From contig JACQAZ010000014.1 in assembly GCA_016194705.1 (NCBI GenBank), positions 62,001 to 126,000 on the forward strand: 64,000 bases of DNA, written 5' to 3'. Made by a program: the position numbers and the translations under genes. Source of the DNA: Elusimicrobiota bacterium (lineage in GTDB: Bacteria; Elusimicrobiota; Elusimicrobia; UBA1565; UBA9628). How positions within the stretch are numbered: the first letter of the stretch is position 1; each line of letters starts with the position of its first letter. The notes beneath the pieces were generated by a model. It did no database searches. It was not told the origin of the DNA and worked only from the letters and a program-made list of their open reading frames with translations. Below, piece after piece: positions 45,065-53,785 of the stretch.

Positions 45065-45492
45065 TCCGTCCGCATTCTAGCAAAGCTCGCCAACATTTCG
45101 CCCTTCGACTCGAGTCTCCAAGTCTGCACACCGGTCCAATCGAGCCTGACGCCGCGGCCGATCTCCCGTTCGATGATCCTCTCGACGACCTCCATGCTCC
45201 GCGACTTAGGGTCGAACCGCACCTGCCTGAGGTCTTCGAGCCGCATCGCATGCTTGCCCTTGCCGCTGGGCAGGTAGATCGTCCCGTTGCTGAAGTCCAC
45301 GGCGAAGGCGATGACGCCTGGAAGGATGCCGAATAGGAGGCCGATCCCGTCGAGAACGGCGATGCCGGCATCAATATCTCCATTCTTCTGCCCTTTCCGC
45401 TCCGGATGCAGGATGGTCCCGCAGGCCGCAAAGTGCAGGAGCAGCGCCCCGCCGAGTAGCAGCTTCGCGAAGTTCTGGGCTCGATTTTTCAT
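44938..45492 (-). CDS. Small lipoprotein with questionable C-terminus
   Basis: 184 aa. Lipobox LLHFAAC at residues 18-24 after a hydrophobic signal, so it is lipid-anchored. Residues 25-85 (ILPGVIAFAVDFSNGTIYLP) resemble YceK/YidQ-like small lipoproteins with one hydrophobic hairpin. The last ~40 residues are Ser/Arg-rich and overlap a better ORF in another frame, so a stop near residue 145 was probably lost or a frameshift lies near 45070. The ATG overlaps the upstream TGA (ATGA), and an extended -10 (TGG-TAAAAT) ends nine bases before it. Function unknown. Confidence 0.65.
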   Translation of the reverse strand: MKNRAQNFAKLLLGGALLLHFAACGTILHPERKGQKNGDIDAGIAVLDGIGLLFGILPGVIAFAVDFSNGTIYLPSGKGKHAMRLEDLRQVRFDPKSRSMEVVERIIEREIGRGVRLDWTGVQTWRLESKGEMLASFARMRTECEGARSASGVRPRSGSTGRSRTGRASSSSSPWSACSSSCSS

Positions 45493-47156
45493 GGCACCTT
45501 TATTTTACCACTGATTCGCGCGATTGCGCCGCGGGCGCGCGCGTCGCCCGGGTCGATGGCCAAGGCGCGGAGATAGGCCCGCCGCGCCTCGCCCGCCTTG
45601 CCTTGGGCCGCGAACGCCGCGCCGAGGTTGTCGTAGAGCCCGGCGCTCGCGACGCCGAGCGCGGCGAGCTTGCCGTAGAACACCGCGGCGTCTTCCAAGT
45701 CGCGGCCCAGCGACGCCCGCGCGGTCACGAGGTTGACCTTCGCGCTGCGGCAGACGGGGTTGACCTCGATGGTCTCGCGAAGCTCCGCGGCCTCCCGTGA
45801 CCGCGAGGGATCGTTTTGGACTTTCAGGAGGCGGTCGACCGCGTCGACGCAGGCGGGGTTGACGGCGAGGGCCGTCTCGAAATGCCCGACGGCCTCCTCG
45901 ACCCGCCCCTGCCGGACCAGGAGGGTCCCCATATTGTTGTGCGCCACGCTCGAGTACGGCTCCACCGACAGCGCCTGCGTCCAAAGGCTCTGAGAATCGC
46001 GCCAGACCAGGACCTGCCGCCAGCTCAAGGCGCCCAGCAGGACGAGCCAGCAGCCGGCGGCCGCGCCCGCACATGGGATGCGCGCGCGCGCCCGGCGCAG
46101 GACGGCGCCGGCCGCCACCGAGAGGCCGAGGCAGGGAAGATAGCTGTAGCGGTCGGCGACGAGCTGGTAGCCCGTGAGATACAATCCCAAGGTCGGGGCC
46201 GCCGCGGCGCCGTAGCAGAGCCAAACGGCGAGCGCGCCGGGGGCCTTGCGCCGCAGGCGCCAGACCGCGGCGCTCAGCAGGACGACGAGCGCCGCGCTCA
46301 GGAGCCAGCGCGGCTCGCCGAGATTCCAAGCAGGCGGGATCTCGTAGATCGGCGAGAGCCCGAACGGGACGACCGACTTGCCGACGTAGAAACTCAGGCC
46401 GTAGGCGGCCTGCGCCAGGCGCTCGAGCGGCGCGTACTTCCCCCACGGGCGGGCGGGCCCTCCGATCGCGACCGCGCCGAGCGAAAGAAGGAAGAACGGG
46501 ATCTTCTCGAGCAAAGCCGCGGGGCCGAGTCGGCGCAGGGGATGCCAGTCGAGGACCAGCAGCACGATGGGCAAGGTGATCCCCATCGCCTTCGAGAGCA
46601 AGGACAGCGCGAAGGCTCCCGCCGCCGCCGCGAGCCACGCCGCGTACGATGCGGGCTTTCGTTGAGCGCGAAGGTAGGCGAGCACGGTCAGAACATAGAA
46701 TAGCCCGGCGAGCACGTCGCGGCGGTCGGCCGCCCAGGCGACCGGCTCGACGCGCAGCGGCGACAAAGAGAAGAAGAGCGCGGCGAAGGCGGCCTCCGGA
46801 TCGACGAAATCGGGCTTGACTCCCGCGTCGAGCGCCAGAAGCTCGCGCGCCATCAGGAACAGAAGACCCGCGCCCAGCGCATGCAGGGCGGCGCTCGCCG
46901 CGTGATAGCCGGCCGAGTTCATGCCCCAGAGCCGGTAGTCGCAGGCGTAGCTCAGCCAGGTGAGCGGCATGAAATGCCCGCCGAGGAACGAGGAGAACAT
47001 CCAGCGCAGCTGCGCCGAGCCGAGGCCTCGGTAATGCGGGTTGTCGAGCAGGTACATCCCGTCGTCCCAATCGCCGAGCCAGCCGTTGCGCAGCGCCGGA
47101 AGGTAGGCGAGGAAGGTCCCCGCGACGACGAGACCGCACCACTTCCTTCTAGTCAC
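45489..47156 (-). CDS. TMTC-like membrane glycosyltransferase with TPR tail (second copy)
   Basis: 555 aa. About eleven membrane segments. First loop GWLGDWDDGMYLLDNPHYRG carries the acidic pair; GGHFMPLTWLSYACDY and LSLLSKAMGITLPIVL are the family blocks. Residues about 395-550 are TPRs (VAHNNMGTLLVRQGRVEEAV, YDNLGAAFAAQGKAGEARRA). Probably adds a sugar from a polyprenyl-phosphate donor to periplasmic proteins. Start GTG 47156, six bases after an extended -10 (TGG-TAGAAT), implies a leaderless mRNA. Followed by the coupled lipoprotein gene. Confidence 0.82.
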   Translation of the reverse strand: MTRRKWCGLVVAGTFLAYLPALRNGWLGDWDDGMYLLDNPHYRGLGSAQLRWMFSSFLGGHFMPLTWLSYACDYRLWGMNSAGYHAASAALHALGAGLLFLMARELLALDAGVKPDFVDPEAAFAALFFSLSPLRVEPVAWAADRRDVLAGLFYVLTVLAYLRAQRKPASYAAWLAAAAGAFALSLLSKAMGITLPIVLLVLDWHPLRRLGPAALLEKIPFFLLSLGAVAIGGPARPWGKYAPLERLAQAAYGLSFYVGKSVVPFGLSPIYEIPPAWNLGEPRWLLSAALVVLLSAAVWRLRRKAPGALAVWLCYGAAAAPTLGLYLTGYQLVADRYSYLPCLGLSVAAGAVLRRARARIPCAGAAAGCWLVLLGALSWRQVLVWRDSQSLWTQALSVEPYSSVAHNNMGTLLVRQGRVEEAVGHFETALAVNPACVDAVDRLLKVQNDPSRSREAAELRETIEVNPVCRSAKVNLVTARASLGRDLEDAAVFYGKLAALGVASAGLYDNLGAAFAAQGKAGEARRAYLRALAIDPGDARARGAIARISGKIKVP

Positions 47157-47162
47157 GCCGAG

Positions 47163-47191
47163 ATTCTACCATTGATAATTGGTAGAATCCG
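47163..47191. promoter_or_regulatory. Palindromic bidirectional promoter
   Basis: Inverted repeat ATTCTACCA (47163-47171) and TGGTAGAAT (47180-47188), eight bases apart. Each arm is an extended -10 (TGG-TAGAAT) facing outward: the left drives the glycosyltransferase (GTG six bases away), the right the aromatic operon (ATG 29 bases away). Confidence 0.6.
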
Positions 47192-47217
47192 GTTTCGAGA
47201 GAGCCGCTGAAAAACCG

Positions 47218-47505
47218 ATGAAGAACGACGCCCGAAGGGAGCTGCGCGCGATCCGCGCCGGCATCGACAAGGTCGACAACGAGATCGTGCGCGAGCTGGC
47301 CAAACGCCGCGCGCTCGCGCTGAGGCTGGCGCGGGTCAAGAAGACTCTGAAGGTCCCGATTTACGACCGCAAGCGCGAGCGGGCGCTCGTGGAGCGCGTA
47401 AAGTCGTGGGGCTCGCGCCACGAGCTCAACGAGGAGTTCGTCGAGGTGCTCTTCCGCCTCATCATCATGAACTCCAAAGAAGTGCAGTACCATGAGGCTC
47501 TCTAG
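47218..47505 (+). CDS. Chorismate mutase (AroQ type)
   Basis: 95 aa, the normal length of a monofunctional AroQ chorismate mutase. Key parts: RAIRAGIDKVDNEIVRELAK (helix 1 with the first Arg and the IDxxD turn), RRALALRLARVKKTLKVPI (second basic pair) and YDRKRERALVERVKSW. It converts chorismate to prephenate, the step before the prephenate enzymes encoded just downstream. ATG 47218 is chosen; an upstream TTG in frame lies in the promoter. The stop overlaps the aminotransferase gene by 14 bases. No Shine-Dalgarno is visible. Confidence 0.9.
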   Translation: MKNDARRELRAIRAGIDKVDNEIVRELAKRRALALRLARVKKTLKVPIYDRKRERALVERVKSWGSRHELNEEFVEVLFRLIIMNSKEVQYHEAL

Positions 47506-48643
47506 AAGGGCCGCGGGCGCGGCCGAGTCGGCGACTCTGCGCCTGTCCGCCGAGCTCGCCCGCCGGCGCCGCGCCGGCGCCGACATCGTCAACCTCTTGG
47601 AGGGCGAAGCCGACCTCCCGGTGCCCGAGAAGGTCAAGGCCGCGGCGTCCCGGGCGCTGGCGGCCGGCAGGACGCGCTACTGCCCCTCGTCGGGACTGCC
47701 CGAGCTGCGGGCCGCGATCGCCGCCAAGCTTCGGCACGACAACGGCGTGCGCGCCTCCGCCGACGGCGTGCTCGTGACCAACGGCGCCAAGCAGGCGATC
47801 TATACGGCGCTGCAGACCCTCTGCGATCCCGGCGACGAGGTGATCGTCCCTTCCCCTTATTGGGTCACCTTCCCGGAGGCCGTCCGTTTGGCCGGGGCCA
47901 AGCCCGTCTTCGTCCCGGCCCCGGGCCACGACCTCGACGTCGACGCGCTCGGACGCGCGCTGACAAGCAGGACCAAAGCGATCATCCTGAACACGCCCAA
48001 CAATCCGACCGGCGCCGTCTATTCGGCCGTCGTCCTCAAGGACGTCGCGGAACTCGCCCGCAGGCGGGATCTCTTCATCGTCGCCGACGAGGCCTACGAG
48101 GCGCTGGTCTACGACGGCCGCGAGCACGTTAGCGTCGCCTCCATCAGCGCCGACGCGGCCAGGCGCACGGTCACGGTCCAGACGTTCTCGAAGACCTATT
48201 CGATGACCGGCCTGCGCGTCGGCTATCTCGCCGGCGAGCCGGACTTCGTCCGGGCCGCGGCGCGCCTGCACGGCCACATGACGGGCAACGTCTGCACCGT
48301 CGTCCAGCATGCGGCGGCGGCCGCGCTGCGGCTCGGGCCCGCCTACCGGGCACGCCTGCGGGCCGTGTTCGAGCGGCGGCGCGACCTCGCCTACGCGGCC
48401 GCGGGACGGGTGTTCGACTGCCTCAAGCCCCGCGGCGGCTTCTCCGTCTTCGCCGACGCGCGGCGCCACCTCGGGGGCCGCTTCAAGGACTCCGCCGCTT
48501 TGTCCGACCACCTGCTTCGGCGAGCCCATGTGGCGGTCGTCCCCGGCTCAGCCTGCGGAATGGAAGGCCGGCTGCGCATCAGCTTCTCGCATTCCGAGAA
48601 GGATATAAAGGAAGGCTTCCGGCGCATCGAGGCCGCGTTGTGA
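47492..48643 (+). CDS. Class I/II PLP aminotransferase of the aromatic operon
   Basis: 383 aa, fold-type I. PLP contacts: NGAKQAIYTALQTL, PSPYWVTFPEA, ILNTPNNPTGAVYS (Asn), VADEAYEALVYDG (Asp, Tyr) and the Schiff-base Lys in TFSKTYSMTGLRVGYL. C-terminal Arg in GRLRISFSHSEK binds the substrate carboxylate. It resembles the Ib aspartate/prephenate aminotransferases. Lying between chorismate mutase and prephenate dehydrogenase, it could aminate prephenate (to arogenate) or the aryl-pyruvates. The start ATG lies within the end of the chorismate mutase gene. Confidence 0.88.
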   Translation: MRLSRRAAGAAESATLRLSAELARRRRAGADIVNLLEGEADLPVPEKVKAAASRALAAGRTRYCPSSGLPELRAAIAAKLRHDNGVRASADGVLVTNGAKQAIYTALQTLCDPGDEVIVPSPYWVTFPEAVRLAGAKPVFVPAPGHDLDVDALGRALTSRTKAIILNTPNNPTGAVYSAVVLKDVAELARRRDLFIVADEAYEALVYDGREHVSVASISADAARRTVTVQTFSKTYSMTGLRVGYLAGEPDFVRAAARLHGHMTGNVCTVVQHAAAAALRLGPAYRARLRAVFERRRDLAYAAAGRVFDCLKPRGGFSVFADARRHLGGRFKDSAALSDHLLRRAHVAVVPGSACGMEGRLRISFSHSEKDIKEGFRRIEAAL

Positions 48644-49368
48644 GCGTCGGGATCATCGGCTTCGGGCGTCTCAGCCGGCTGCTGACGCGCTACTTCGCCA
48701 AGGATTTCGACATCTCCGTTTACGATCTGAAGCCGAGCCCGAGAGAAATCAGCCGGCTCGGTGCGAGGCCCGCCACCTTGGCCCAGGCTTGTTCGCAAGA
48801 CGTGGTCATCCCCTGCGTCCCCATCGCGTCTTTCGAGGACACGATCAAGAAGATCCGCGGTCTGCTGAGGCCCGGCGCCTTGGTCATCGACGCCTGCTCG
48901 GTCAAGGAGCATCCCGTGCGCGTCATGAAGAAGTGGCTCCCTCGCGACGTCGACATCCTCGCGACGCACCCGAATTTCGGCCCGGACAGCGCGGCCGAGT
49001 CCCTGCGCGGGCACAAGGTCGTGGCCTGCCGCGTGCGCATCAAGCCGACGCGCTGGCGAAAGGTCAGGGCCGCGCTTGAGCGCAAGGGTCTCATCATCGT
49101 CGAGATGAGCCCGGCCGAGCACGACCGCAAGACCGCCTCGTCTTTGGTCCTGACCCATTTCATCGGGCGGGCTCTGATCGCCTACGGCTCGAAGACGACC
49201 GGCATCGACACCGAGGGCTACAAGCGCCTGCTGCGCATACTCGCCACCGTCCAGAACGACACGTGGCGCCTGTTCGAGGACATGAACCGCTACAACGCCT
49301 ACTCGGGCGGCATGCGCAAGCGCCTGCTCAAGGTCATGCGCGGCATCGACGCGAAGGTCTCCAAATGA
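48640..49368 (+). CDS. tyrA: Prephenate/arogenate dehydrogenase (TyrA)
   Basis: 242 aa, shorter than usual. Rossmann motif GIIGFGRLSRLLTRYF (GxGxxS-type), acidic end of strand 2 in ISVYDLKPS, and the catalytic-His region ILATHPNFGPDSAAESL; the helical C-terminus includes SSLVLTHFIGRALI. It oxidatively decarboxylates prephenate or arogenate to the tyrosine precursor. With the aminotransferase next door, an arogenate route is plausible. Start GTG 48640 overlaps the upstream stop as GTGA. No ACT regulatory domain is fused. Confidence 0.88.
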   Translation: MSVGIIGFGRLSRLLTRYFAKDFDISVYDLKPSPREISRLGARPATLAQACSQDVVIPCVPIASFEDTIKKIRGLLRPGALVIDACSVKEHPVRVMKKWLPRDVDILATHPNFGPDSAAESLRGHKVVACRVRIKPTRWRKVRAALERKGLIIVEMSPAEHDRKTASSLVLTHFIGRALIAYGSKTTGIDTEGYKRLLRILATVQNDTWRLFEDMNRYNAYSGGMRKRLLKVMRGIDAKVSK

Positions 49369-50186
49369 AAGTCGCCTACCAAGGCCTGCGCGGGGCCTAC
49401 AGCGAGGCCGCCCTGCGCAAGCACTTCGGGCCGAAGGCAAAGACCCTGCCCCTGGAGCTTTCTGAGGACGTCTTCGCGGCCGTCGAGACCGGCCGGGCCG
49501 ACTACGGCATCCTGCCCGTCGAGAACACGATCGCGGGCCCCGTAGCCGTCAACGCCGACCTCTTTTGGGAGAAGAGCGTCTTCGCGACGGCCGAGTGCTA
49601 CCTCCGCATCGAACACTGCCTGCTCGCCCCTCCCCACTCCAAGCTCGAGTGGCTCAAGACCGTCTACTCGCATCCGGTCGCTCTCGCGCAGTGCCGCGCC
49701 TTCATCCGCGGCCGCAAGCTGACGGCCGTGCCCGAGTACGACACGGCCGGAGCCGCGAAGCTCGTCGCCGAGCGCAATGTGGTCTCCGAGGCGGCGATCG
49801 CCTCAGCGGACTGCGCGAAGGCCTACGGCCTCAAAGTCCTCAAGCGCGGCGTGCAGAGCTACCGCAACAACATCACTCGATTCCTGGTCTTCACGAGGCC
49901 GGCGCTGGTCCCCAAGGGCGTCAGGATGCAGAAGACCAGCGTCGTCTTCTCCACGCGCCACAAGCCCGGAGAGCTGCTGCACTGCCTCCAGCACTTCGCC
50001 GACCACGGGATCAACTTGACGAGGCTCGAGTCGCGGCCGATCCCGGAGAACCCGTTCGAATACGTGTTCTTCGTCGACTTCCTGGGCGGCCTGAAGGACA
50101 AGAGGGTGGCCTCCGCGCTGCGCAAGATCGGCGCGGACGCGCACGTGCTCAAGGTGCTGGGCAGCTACCCGCTCGGGCGACGGTAA
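49365..50186 (+). CDS. pheA: Prephenate dehydratase with ACT domain (PheA)
   Basis: 273 aa. Dehydratase part: AYQGLRGAYSEAALRKHFG, YGILPVENTIAGPV and the catalytic YRNNITRFLVF (N-x-T-R-F). ACT domain from about residue 187: KPGELLHCLQHFADHGINL and TRLESRPIPENPFEYVFF, with the ESRP phenylalanine-binding motif intact, so feedback inhibition by phenylalanine is likely. Converts prephenate (or arogenate) towards phenylalanine. Last gene of the operon; ATGA overlap with tyrA. Confidence 0.93.
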   Translation: MKVAYQGLRGAYSEAALRKHFGPKAKTLPLELSEDVFAAVETGRADYGILPVENTIAGPVAVNADLFWEKSVFATAECYLRIEHCLLAPPHSKLEWLKTVYSHPVALAQCRAFIRGRKLTAVPEYDTAGAAKLVAERNVVSEAAIASADCAKAYGLKVLKRGVQSYRNNITRFLVFTRPALVPKGVRMQKTSVVFSTRHKPGELLHCLQHFADHGINLTRLESRPIPENPFEYVFFVDFLGGLKDKRVASALRKIGADAHVLKVLGSYPLGRR

Positions 50187-50191
50187 GCCCC

Positions 50192-52513
50192 TCAGCCGCC
50201 CCAGAGGGCGTCGAGGAGTCCGATCGCCGCGTCGACGTTGGCCGCGGCCTTCGCCGAGAGCGGGGCCTGCGCGGACCAAGGGCTGCGCTTCGGCGCGGAC
50301 CACTTCGCGCCGCGCCGGTCACGGTAGACGAGATCGATCTGGACCGCGTCCGGCGACTCCAACGGGCTGTTGGCCCACTGGATGAATGCGCCGGTCCTGC
50401 GGTCGACGTAGACGCTCGCGTGGGTCTCGCCGCCCATCCCCGTGAAGGCGGTGGAAGGATAGCGGATCTCCTTGAAGAGCGCGGCCGCCGCGGCCAGGTC
50501 CGGCTTGGCTTTCAAGCCGAGCTGCTGGTTGCGCCGATCCACGACGCCCCGGATATCGGTCAGCGCTTGCGCCGACAACGGGCCCGACTCCACAGCGGCG
50601 TCGAGGATCAAGCCGTCAGCCCTCAACTCGAGAGACACGATGGCCGCGGCGTCCGCGGGCCATTTGGCGCCCTCCCCCTCGAAGCCCATGAGGCGTCCGT
50701 CGCGGCGTACGAAGATGCGCAGCGGCTTGAGGCCGTCGCGGTGGGCCCCGATCCACGCCGGAACCATGAAGGAAAGGCCGTCGAGGTTCTCGGCGAGGAC
50801 GGCCAGGCTCGACTCGTTGGCCGGTTCGAAGGCGTGGGACGCGGCGTTGTACTTGAAGACCGTTCCGTCGGATCTTGTATAGAAGAGCCCCTTGCGGCTG
50901 TTTTCCATGTCCTTGCGGAAGTAGCCGTTCTCGTCGGCGGACATCCGCGAGAGGAAGCCCCACAGCGCCGCTTGTTCCCCTTCCGGATTATTCTTGGAGT
51001 AGAGCGCCGCAAGACGCGCGGCCTGCTTGATGATCTGCCGCTTCTCCGTCGACGCGATCTCCCGGCCCTTAGGATGCTGGGCCTCGATCTCGGCGAAATA
51101 GTCGCCCAACGCCTGCTGGGCCGTGCGCGGGGCGGCCGCAGCCGGCCGAGGCGCCGCGGGTTTCTTCCAGAGGTCCTCTCCTTGCGGCAGAGGCTCCTTG
51201 GCCAGCGCCGCCGCGAACTCCGGATGCCTGCCGATGACGGACCGGTTGCGGTTCTCCACGGCGGCCAGAAGCGAGGCCTTGGCGACGTCGGACAGCGAAC
51301 CGAGCGTGATCTGGATGGACTCAACGACGTCGCCTTGGAGGACGCGCACCGTGAGCACCACGATCGTCTTGCCTTGGGTCTCGAGGGCCTGGGAGTCGCG
51401 GTAGGTGCCCATGGCCTTGATGACGCCGTCGGCCCCTAGAGCGAGCAGGACCCCGTTGCGATAGTTGGCCCTCGGGTCCAGCGTCAGCATCACGGCGTTG
51501 CCGCTGAATTGGGCGCCGAGGAGCTTCTGCGTGTTCAGCGCGACGAGCGCCTCGTCGACGCCCGCGTGAGCCGCCGTGAGCGTTCCGTCGTAGCGGAAAA
51601 TTCCGTCCGGGGTCCGGTAGGAAACTCCCCCCGCCTCTTCGACGACGATCTTATTGGGCAGGACATCGATGCTGTAAAGGGCCGTGATGAAGGTCTTGAG
51701 GGCCGCGACTCTTTGCGGGGCGGTCAAAGGGCTCTTCTCGAGCGCGGCCGCGGCGTCGTTGAGAATTCCCCTGGCGTTGGGCGAAGTGATCTTGAACAGA
51801 CCGTCCCTCTGGAGCCCTCTCAACTTGTTGAAGGCGGGCTCGAGCGGGCCAAGACGATTGCCGAGGTCTTGGGGCTTGGTCAGCCGATGCTCGCCCAGAA
51901 AAGCGGCCTTGCCGGCGTCGGGGGTCTGGACGGCGTTGACGGCCCCGCCGCGCAGTTCCTTTAGAAGGCCGCCGAAGCCGCCTTTCTGCCAATTCCTGAC
52001 CGCGATGAGGACCTTGGCGTCGAGCTCCTCGCGCACGTCGGTCTCGATCTTGTCGGAGACTTTGCCGCGCGCGCTCTCCATGGCGGCCGCGGTCCCGGGA
52101 GGCAAAGCGGGAGAGACCCGGGCGAGCAGATTGTGCTCGGCGTAGATCGCTTGGAGCAGCGCCGGCTGGTCGAGCCTCACCGCTGCCTCGGAGCGGTCGC
52201 GCAAGTCCTGGGAATAAAGGATCAGGGCCTTCTGGATCGCAGCGGCCTGCTCGGGCGCGGAAGCGGGAAGGCTCCCCGGCTTGAAGCCGTCGAAGCGCTG
52301 AAGCCGGTCCATCATCGTGATGAACGAGCTCTGGGCCGTGCCGGGTACGGTGAAATTGAGATTGAGCGCCTTGGAGAGCTCGGCGCCTGCGGGCGTCGCG
52401 GCGAGGCGCGTCGTGAAGGCTCCCCATTCGACGGCGACGTCCGCGGATCTCGAGACGGACGCGGCGCAAAGGACGAGCGCGCACGCCCAGCCGGCCTGAC
52501 GCAAGGTTCTCAT
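50192..52513 (-). CDS. Large exported protein of unknown function
   Basis: 773 aa. Signal peptide (GWACALVLCAASVSRSA), no other membrane segment. The body mixes helical and beta parts: a helical region to about residue 270, a beta-rich middle (YRTPDGIFRYDGTLTAAHAG), a Pro/Ala linker near 455-470 and a second alpha/beta part with repeated motifs (FRKDMENSRKGLFYTRSDGT; THASVYVDRRTGAFIQWANS). The two parts share themes such as G-x-F-x-Y/W after Tyr, suggesting an internal duplication. No catalytic motif recognised. ATG 52513 has AAGGGGA eight bases upstream. Convergent with pheA. Confidence 0.75.
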   Translation of the reverse strand: MRTLRQAGWACALVLCAASVSRSADVAVEWGAFTTRLAATPAGAELSKALNLNFTVPGTAQSSFITMMDRLQRFDGFKPGSLPASAPEQAAAIQKALILYSQDLRDRSEAAVRLDQPALLQAIYAEHNLLARVSPALPPGTAAAMESARGKVSDKIETDVREELDAKVLIAVRNWQKGGFGGLLKELRGGAVNAVQTPDAGKAAFLGEHRLTKPQDLGNRLGPLEPAFNKLRGLQRDGLFKITSPNARGILNDAAAALEKSPLTAPQRVAALKTFITALYSIDVLPNKIVVEEAGGVSYRTPDGIFRYDGTLTAAHAGVDEALVALNTQKLLGAQFSGNAVMLTLDPRANYRNGVLLALGADGVIKAMGTYRDSQALETQGKTIVVLTVRVLQGDVVESIQITLGSLSDVAKASLLAAVENRNRSVIGRHPEFAAALAKEPLPQGEDLWKKPAAPRPAAAAPRTAQQALGDYFAEIEAQHPKGREIASTEKRQIIKQAARLAALYSKNNPEGEQAALWGFLSRMSADENGYFRKDMENSRKGLFYTRSDGTVFKYNAASHAFEPANESSLAVLAENLDGLSFMVPAWIGAHRDGLKPLRIFVRRDGRLMGFEGEGAKWPADAAAIVSLELRADGLILDAAVESGPLSAQALTDIRGVVDRRNQQLGLKAKPDLAAAAALFKEIRYPSTAFTGMGGETHASVYVDRRTGAFIQWANSPLESPDAVQIDLVYRDRRGAKWSAPKRSPWSAQAPLSAKAAANVDAAIGLLDALWGG

Positions 52514-52686
52514 GGCGATGTTCCCCTTATGGTCCTGCGTGGTGTCGGGCGGGCTGTCGTGTCCGATGATAGGGTAGGGCGCCATGCGGAAAAATTCCTG
52601 GGATGCCGGGGCCCCGCGCCCCGGTCTTTGGTCCGTATCGTGGGATGATCATGCGCGGCCGCAATACTATCATTGCGTGATAACAT
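52510..52686 (-). CDS. Possible 58-residue leader ORF before the exported protein gene
   Basis: An ATG at 52686 opens a 58-aa frame that ends in TGA overlapping the next gene's ATG (ATGA). It follows an extended -10 (TGC-TACACT) by 13 bases. The predicted peptide is Arg/Thr/Pro-rich without recognisable features and could be chance. It covers most of the gap up to DAHP synthase, which also holds a CGCAAT/ATTGCG inverted repeat (52660-52677). Confidence 0.25.
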   Translation of the reverse strand: MLSRNDSIAAAHDHPTIRTKDRGAGPRHPRNFSAWRPTLSSDTTARPTPRRTIRGTSP

Positions 52687-52738
52687 GGTCTTCCCGCCCA
52701 GTGTAGCAGGAGAAGCCGCGGCCGTCCAGGGGAGGGCC

Positions 52739-53767
52739 TTAAGCGGCGGCGAGGATCATGCGCTCGGTGTCTTCCCAGCCGAGGCACTTGTCGGTGACCG
52801 AGACGCCGTACTTGAGGCGGCCGCCGTCGAGCGGCTGGTTTCCTTCCCTTATATTGCTCTCGACCATCATCCCGATGATCGGCGAGCCGCCGCGGCGGAC
52901 CTGCCTCATGACGTCCCCGAAGACCAAGGGCTGATTCCGATGGTCCTTGTTCGAGTTGCCGTGGCTGCAGTCGATCATGATCTTCGAGCGCAGGCCGGCG
53001 CGCCGAAGAGCGGAGGCGCACGCGGCCACGCTCTTGGCGTCGTAATTGGGGCGTTTGCCTCCCCGCAGCACGACGTGGCTGTAGGTGTTGCCGGTCGTCT
53101 TGTAGACCGAGGCGCGGCCCTGCGGGTCCATGCCGAGGAAATGGTGCGAAGAGAGCGCCGAGCGCATCGCGTCGATGGCGACCTGAACGTTTCCGTCGGT
53201 CCCGTTCTTGAAGCCGATCGGCGTCGAGAGCCCGCTGGCCATCTCGCGGTGGGTCTGCGACTCGATCGTGCGCGCGCCGATGGCGTACCAGCTCACGAGC
53301 TCGGAGATGTACTGCGGCGTGATCGGATCGAGCGCCTCGGTGGCCGCGGGAAGCCCAAGCTTCGTTATGTCGATCAAGAGCCTTCGGGCCAGCTTGATGC
53401 CCTTCTCGACGTGGAACGAGTCGTTCATCAGCGGGTCGTTGATGAGGCCCTTCCAACCGATCGTCGTGCGCGGCTTCTCGAAGTAGACGCGCATGACCAG
53501 GAAAAGGCTGTCCTTGACCGTCGCCGCCAAGGCCTTGAGCCGATGAGCGTACTCCATCGCGGCTTTAGGATCGTGGATCGAGCAGGGCCCCACGACGATC
53601 AGCAGGCGGTCGTCCTTGCCGTCGAGTATGTCTCGGATGGTCCGCCGGCCGCCTGCGACGGTCTCGAGGCTCTCCGGCGGGGCCGCAAGCTGGCGCTGGA
53701 CCTCCGCCGGGGTCGGAAGCAGGTAATGGCCGGCGATGTTGAGATTGACGAGCCGAGGCTTGACCAT
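52739..53767 (-). CDS. 3-deoxy-7-phosphoheptulonate (DAHP) synthase, class I
   Basis: 342 aa, usual size for the AroF/G/H type. Motifs: LLIVVGPCSIHDPKAAMEYA, RVYFEKPRTTIGWKGLINDP, GARTIESQTHREMASGL, IMIDCSHGNSNKDHRNQP and GMMVESNIREGNQPLD. It joins phosphoenolpyruvate and erythrose-4-phosphate, the first shikimate step, feeding the aromatic operon 2.5 kb away. ATG 53767 is preferred to an upstream TTG because an extended -10 (TGC-TAGAAT) ends eight bases before it. The conserved start of the family (PEP-pocket N-terminus) also fits. Confidence 0.93.
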   Translation of the reverse strand: MVKPRLVNLNIAGHYLLPTPAEVQRQLAAPPESLETVAGGRRTIRDILDGKDDRLLIVVGPCSIHDPKAAMEYAHRLKALAATVKDSLFLVMRVYFEKPRTTIGWKGLINDPLMNDSFHVEKGIKLARRLLIDITKLGLPAATEALDPITPQYISELVSWYAIGARTIESQTHREMASGLSTPIGFKNGTDGNVQVAIDAMRSALSSHHFLGMDPQGRASVYKTTGNTYSHVVLRGGKRPNYDAKSVAACASALRRAGLRSKIMIDCSHGNSNKDHRNQPLVFGDVMRQVRRGGSPIIGMMVESNIREGNQPLDGGRLKYGVSVTDKCLGWEDTERMILAAA

Positions 53768-53775
53768 GTCGAGGT

Positions 53776-53784
53776 ATTCTAGCA
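53776..53784 (-). promoter_or_regulatory. Extended -10 promoter of DAHP synthase
   Basis: TGC-TAGAAT on the minus strand (53784-53776), eight bases before ATG 53767. No good -35 is seen, as expected for an extended -10. Confidence 0.6.
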
Positions 53785-53785
53785 A

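Noticed and set aside
52660..52677. CGCAAT/ATTGCG inverted repeat as a terminator for DAHP synthase
   Set aside because: The stem is short and no T-run follows on either strand; an operator role is possible but unsupported.
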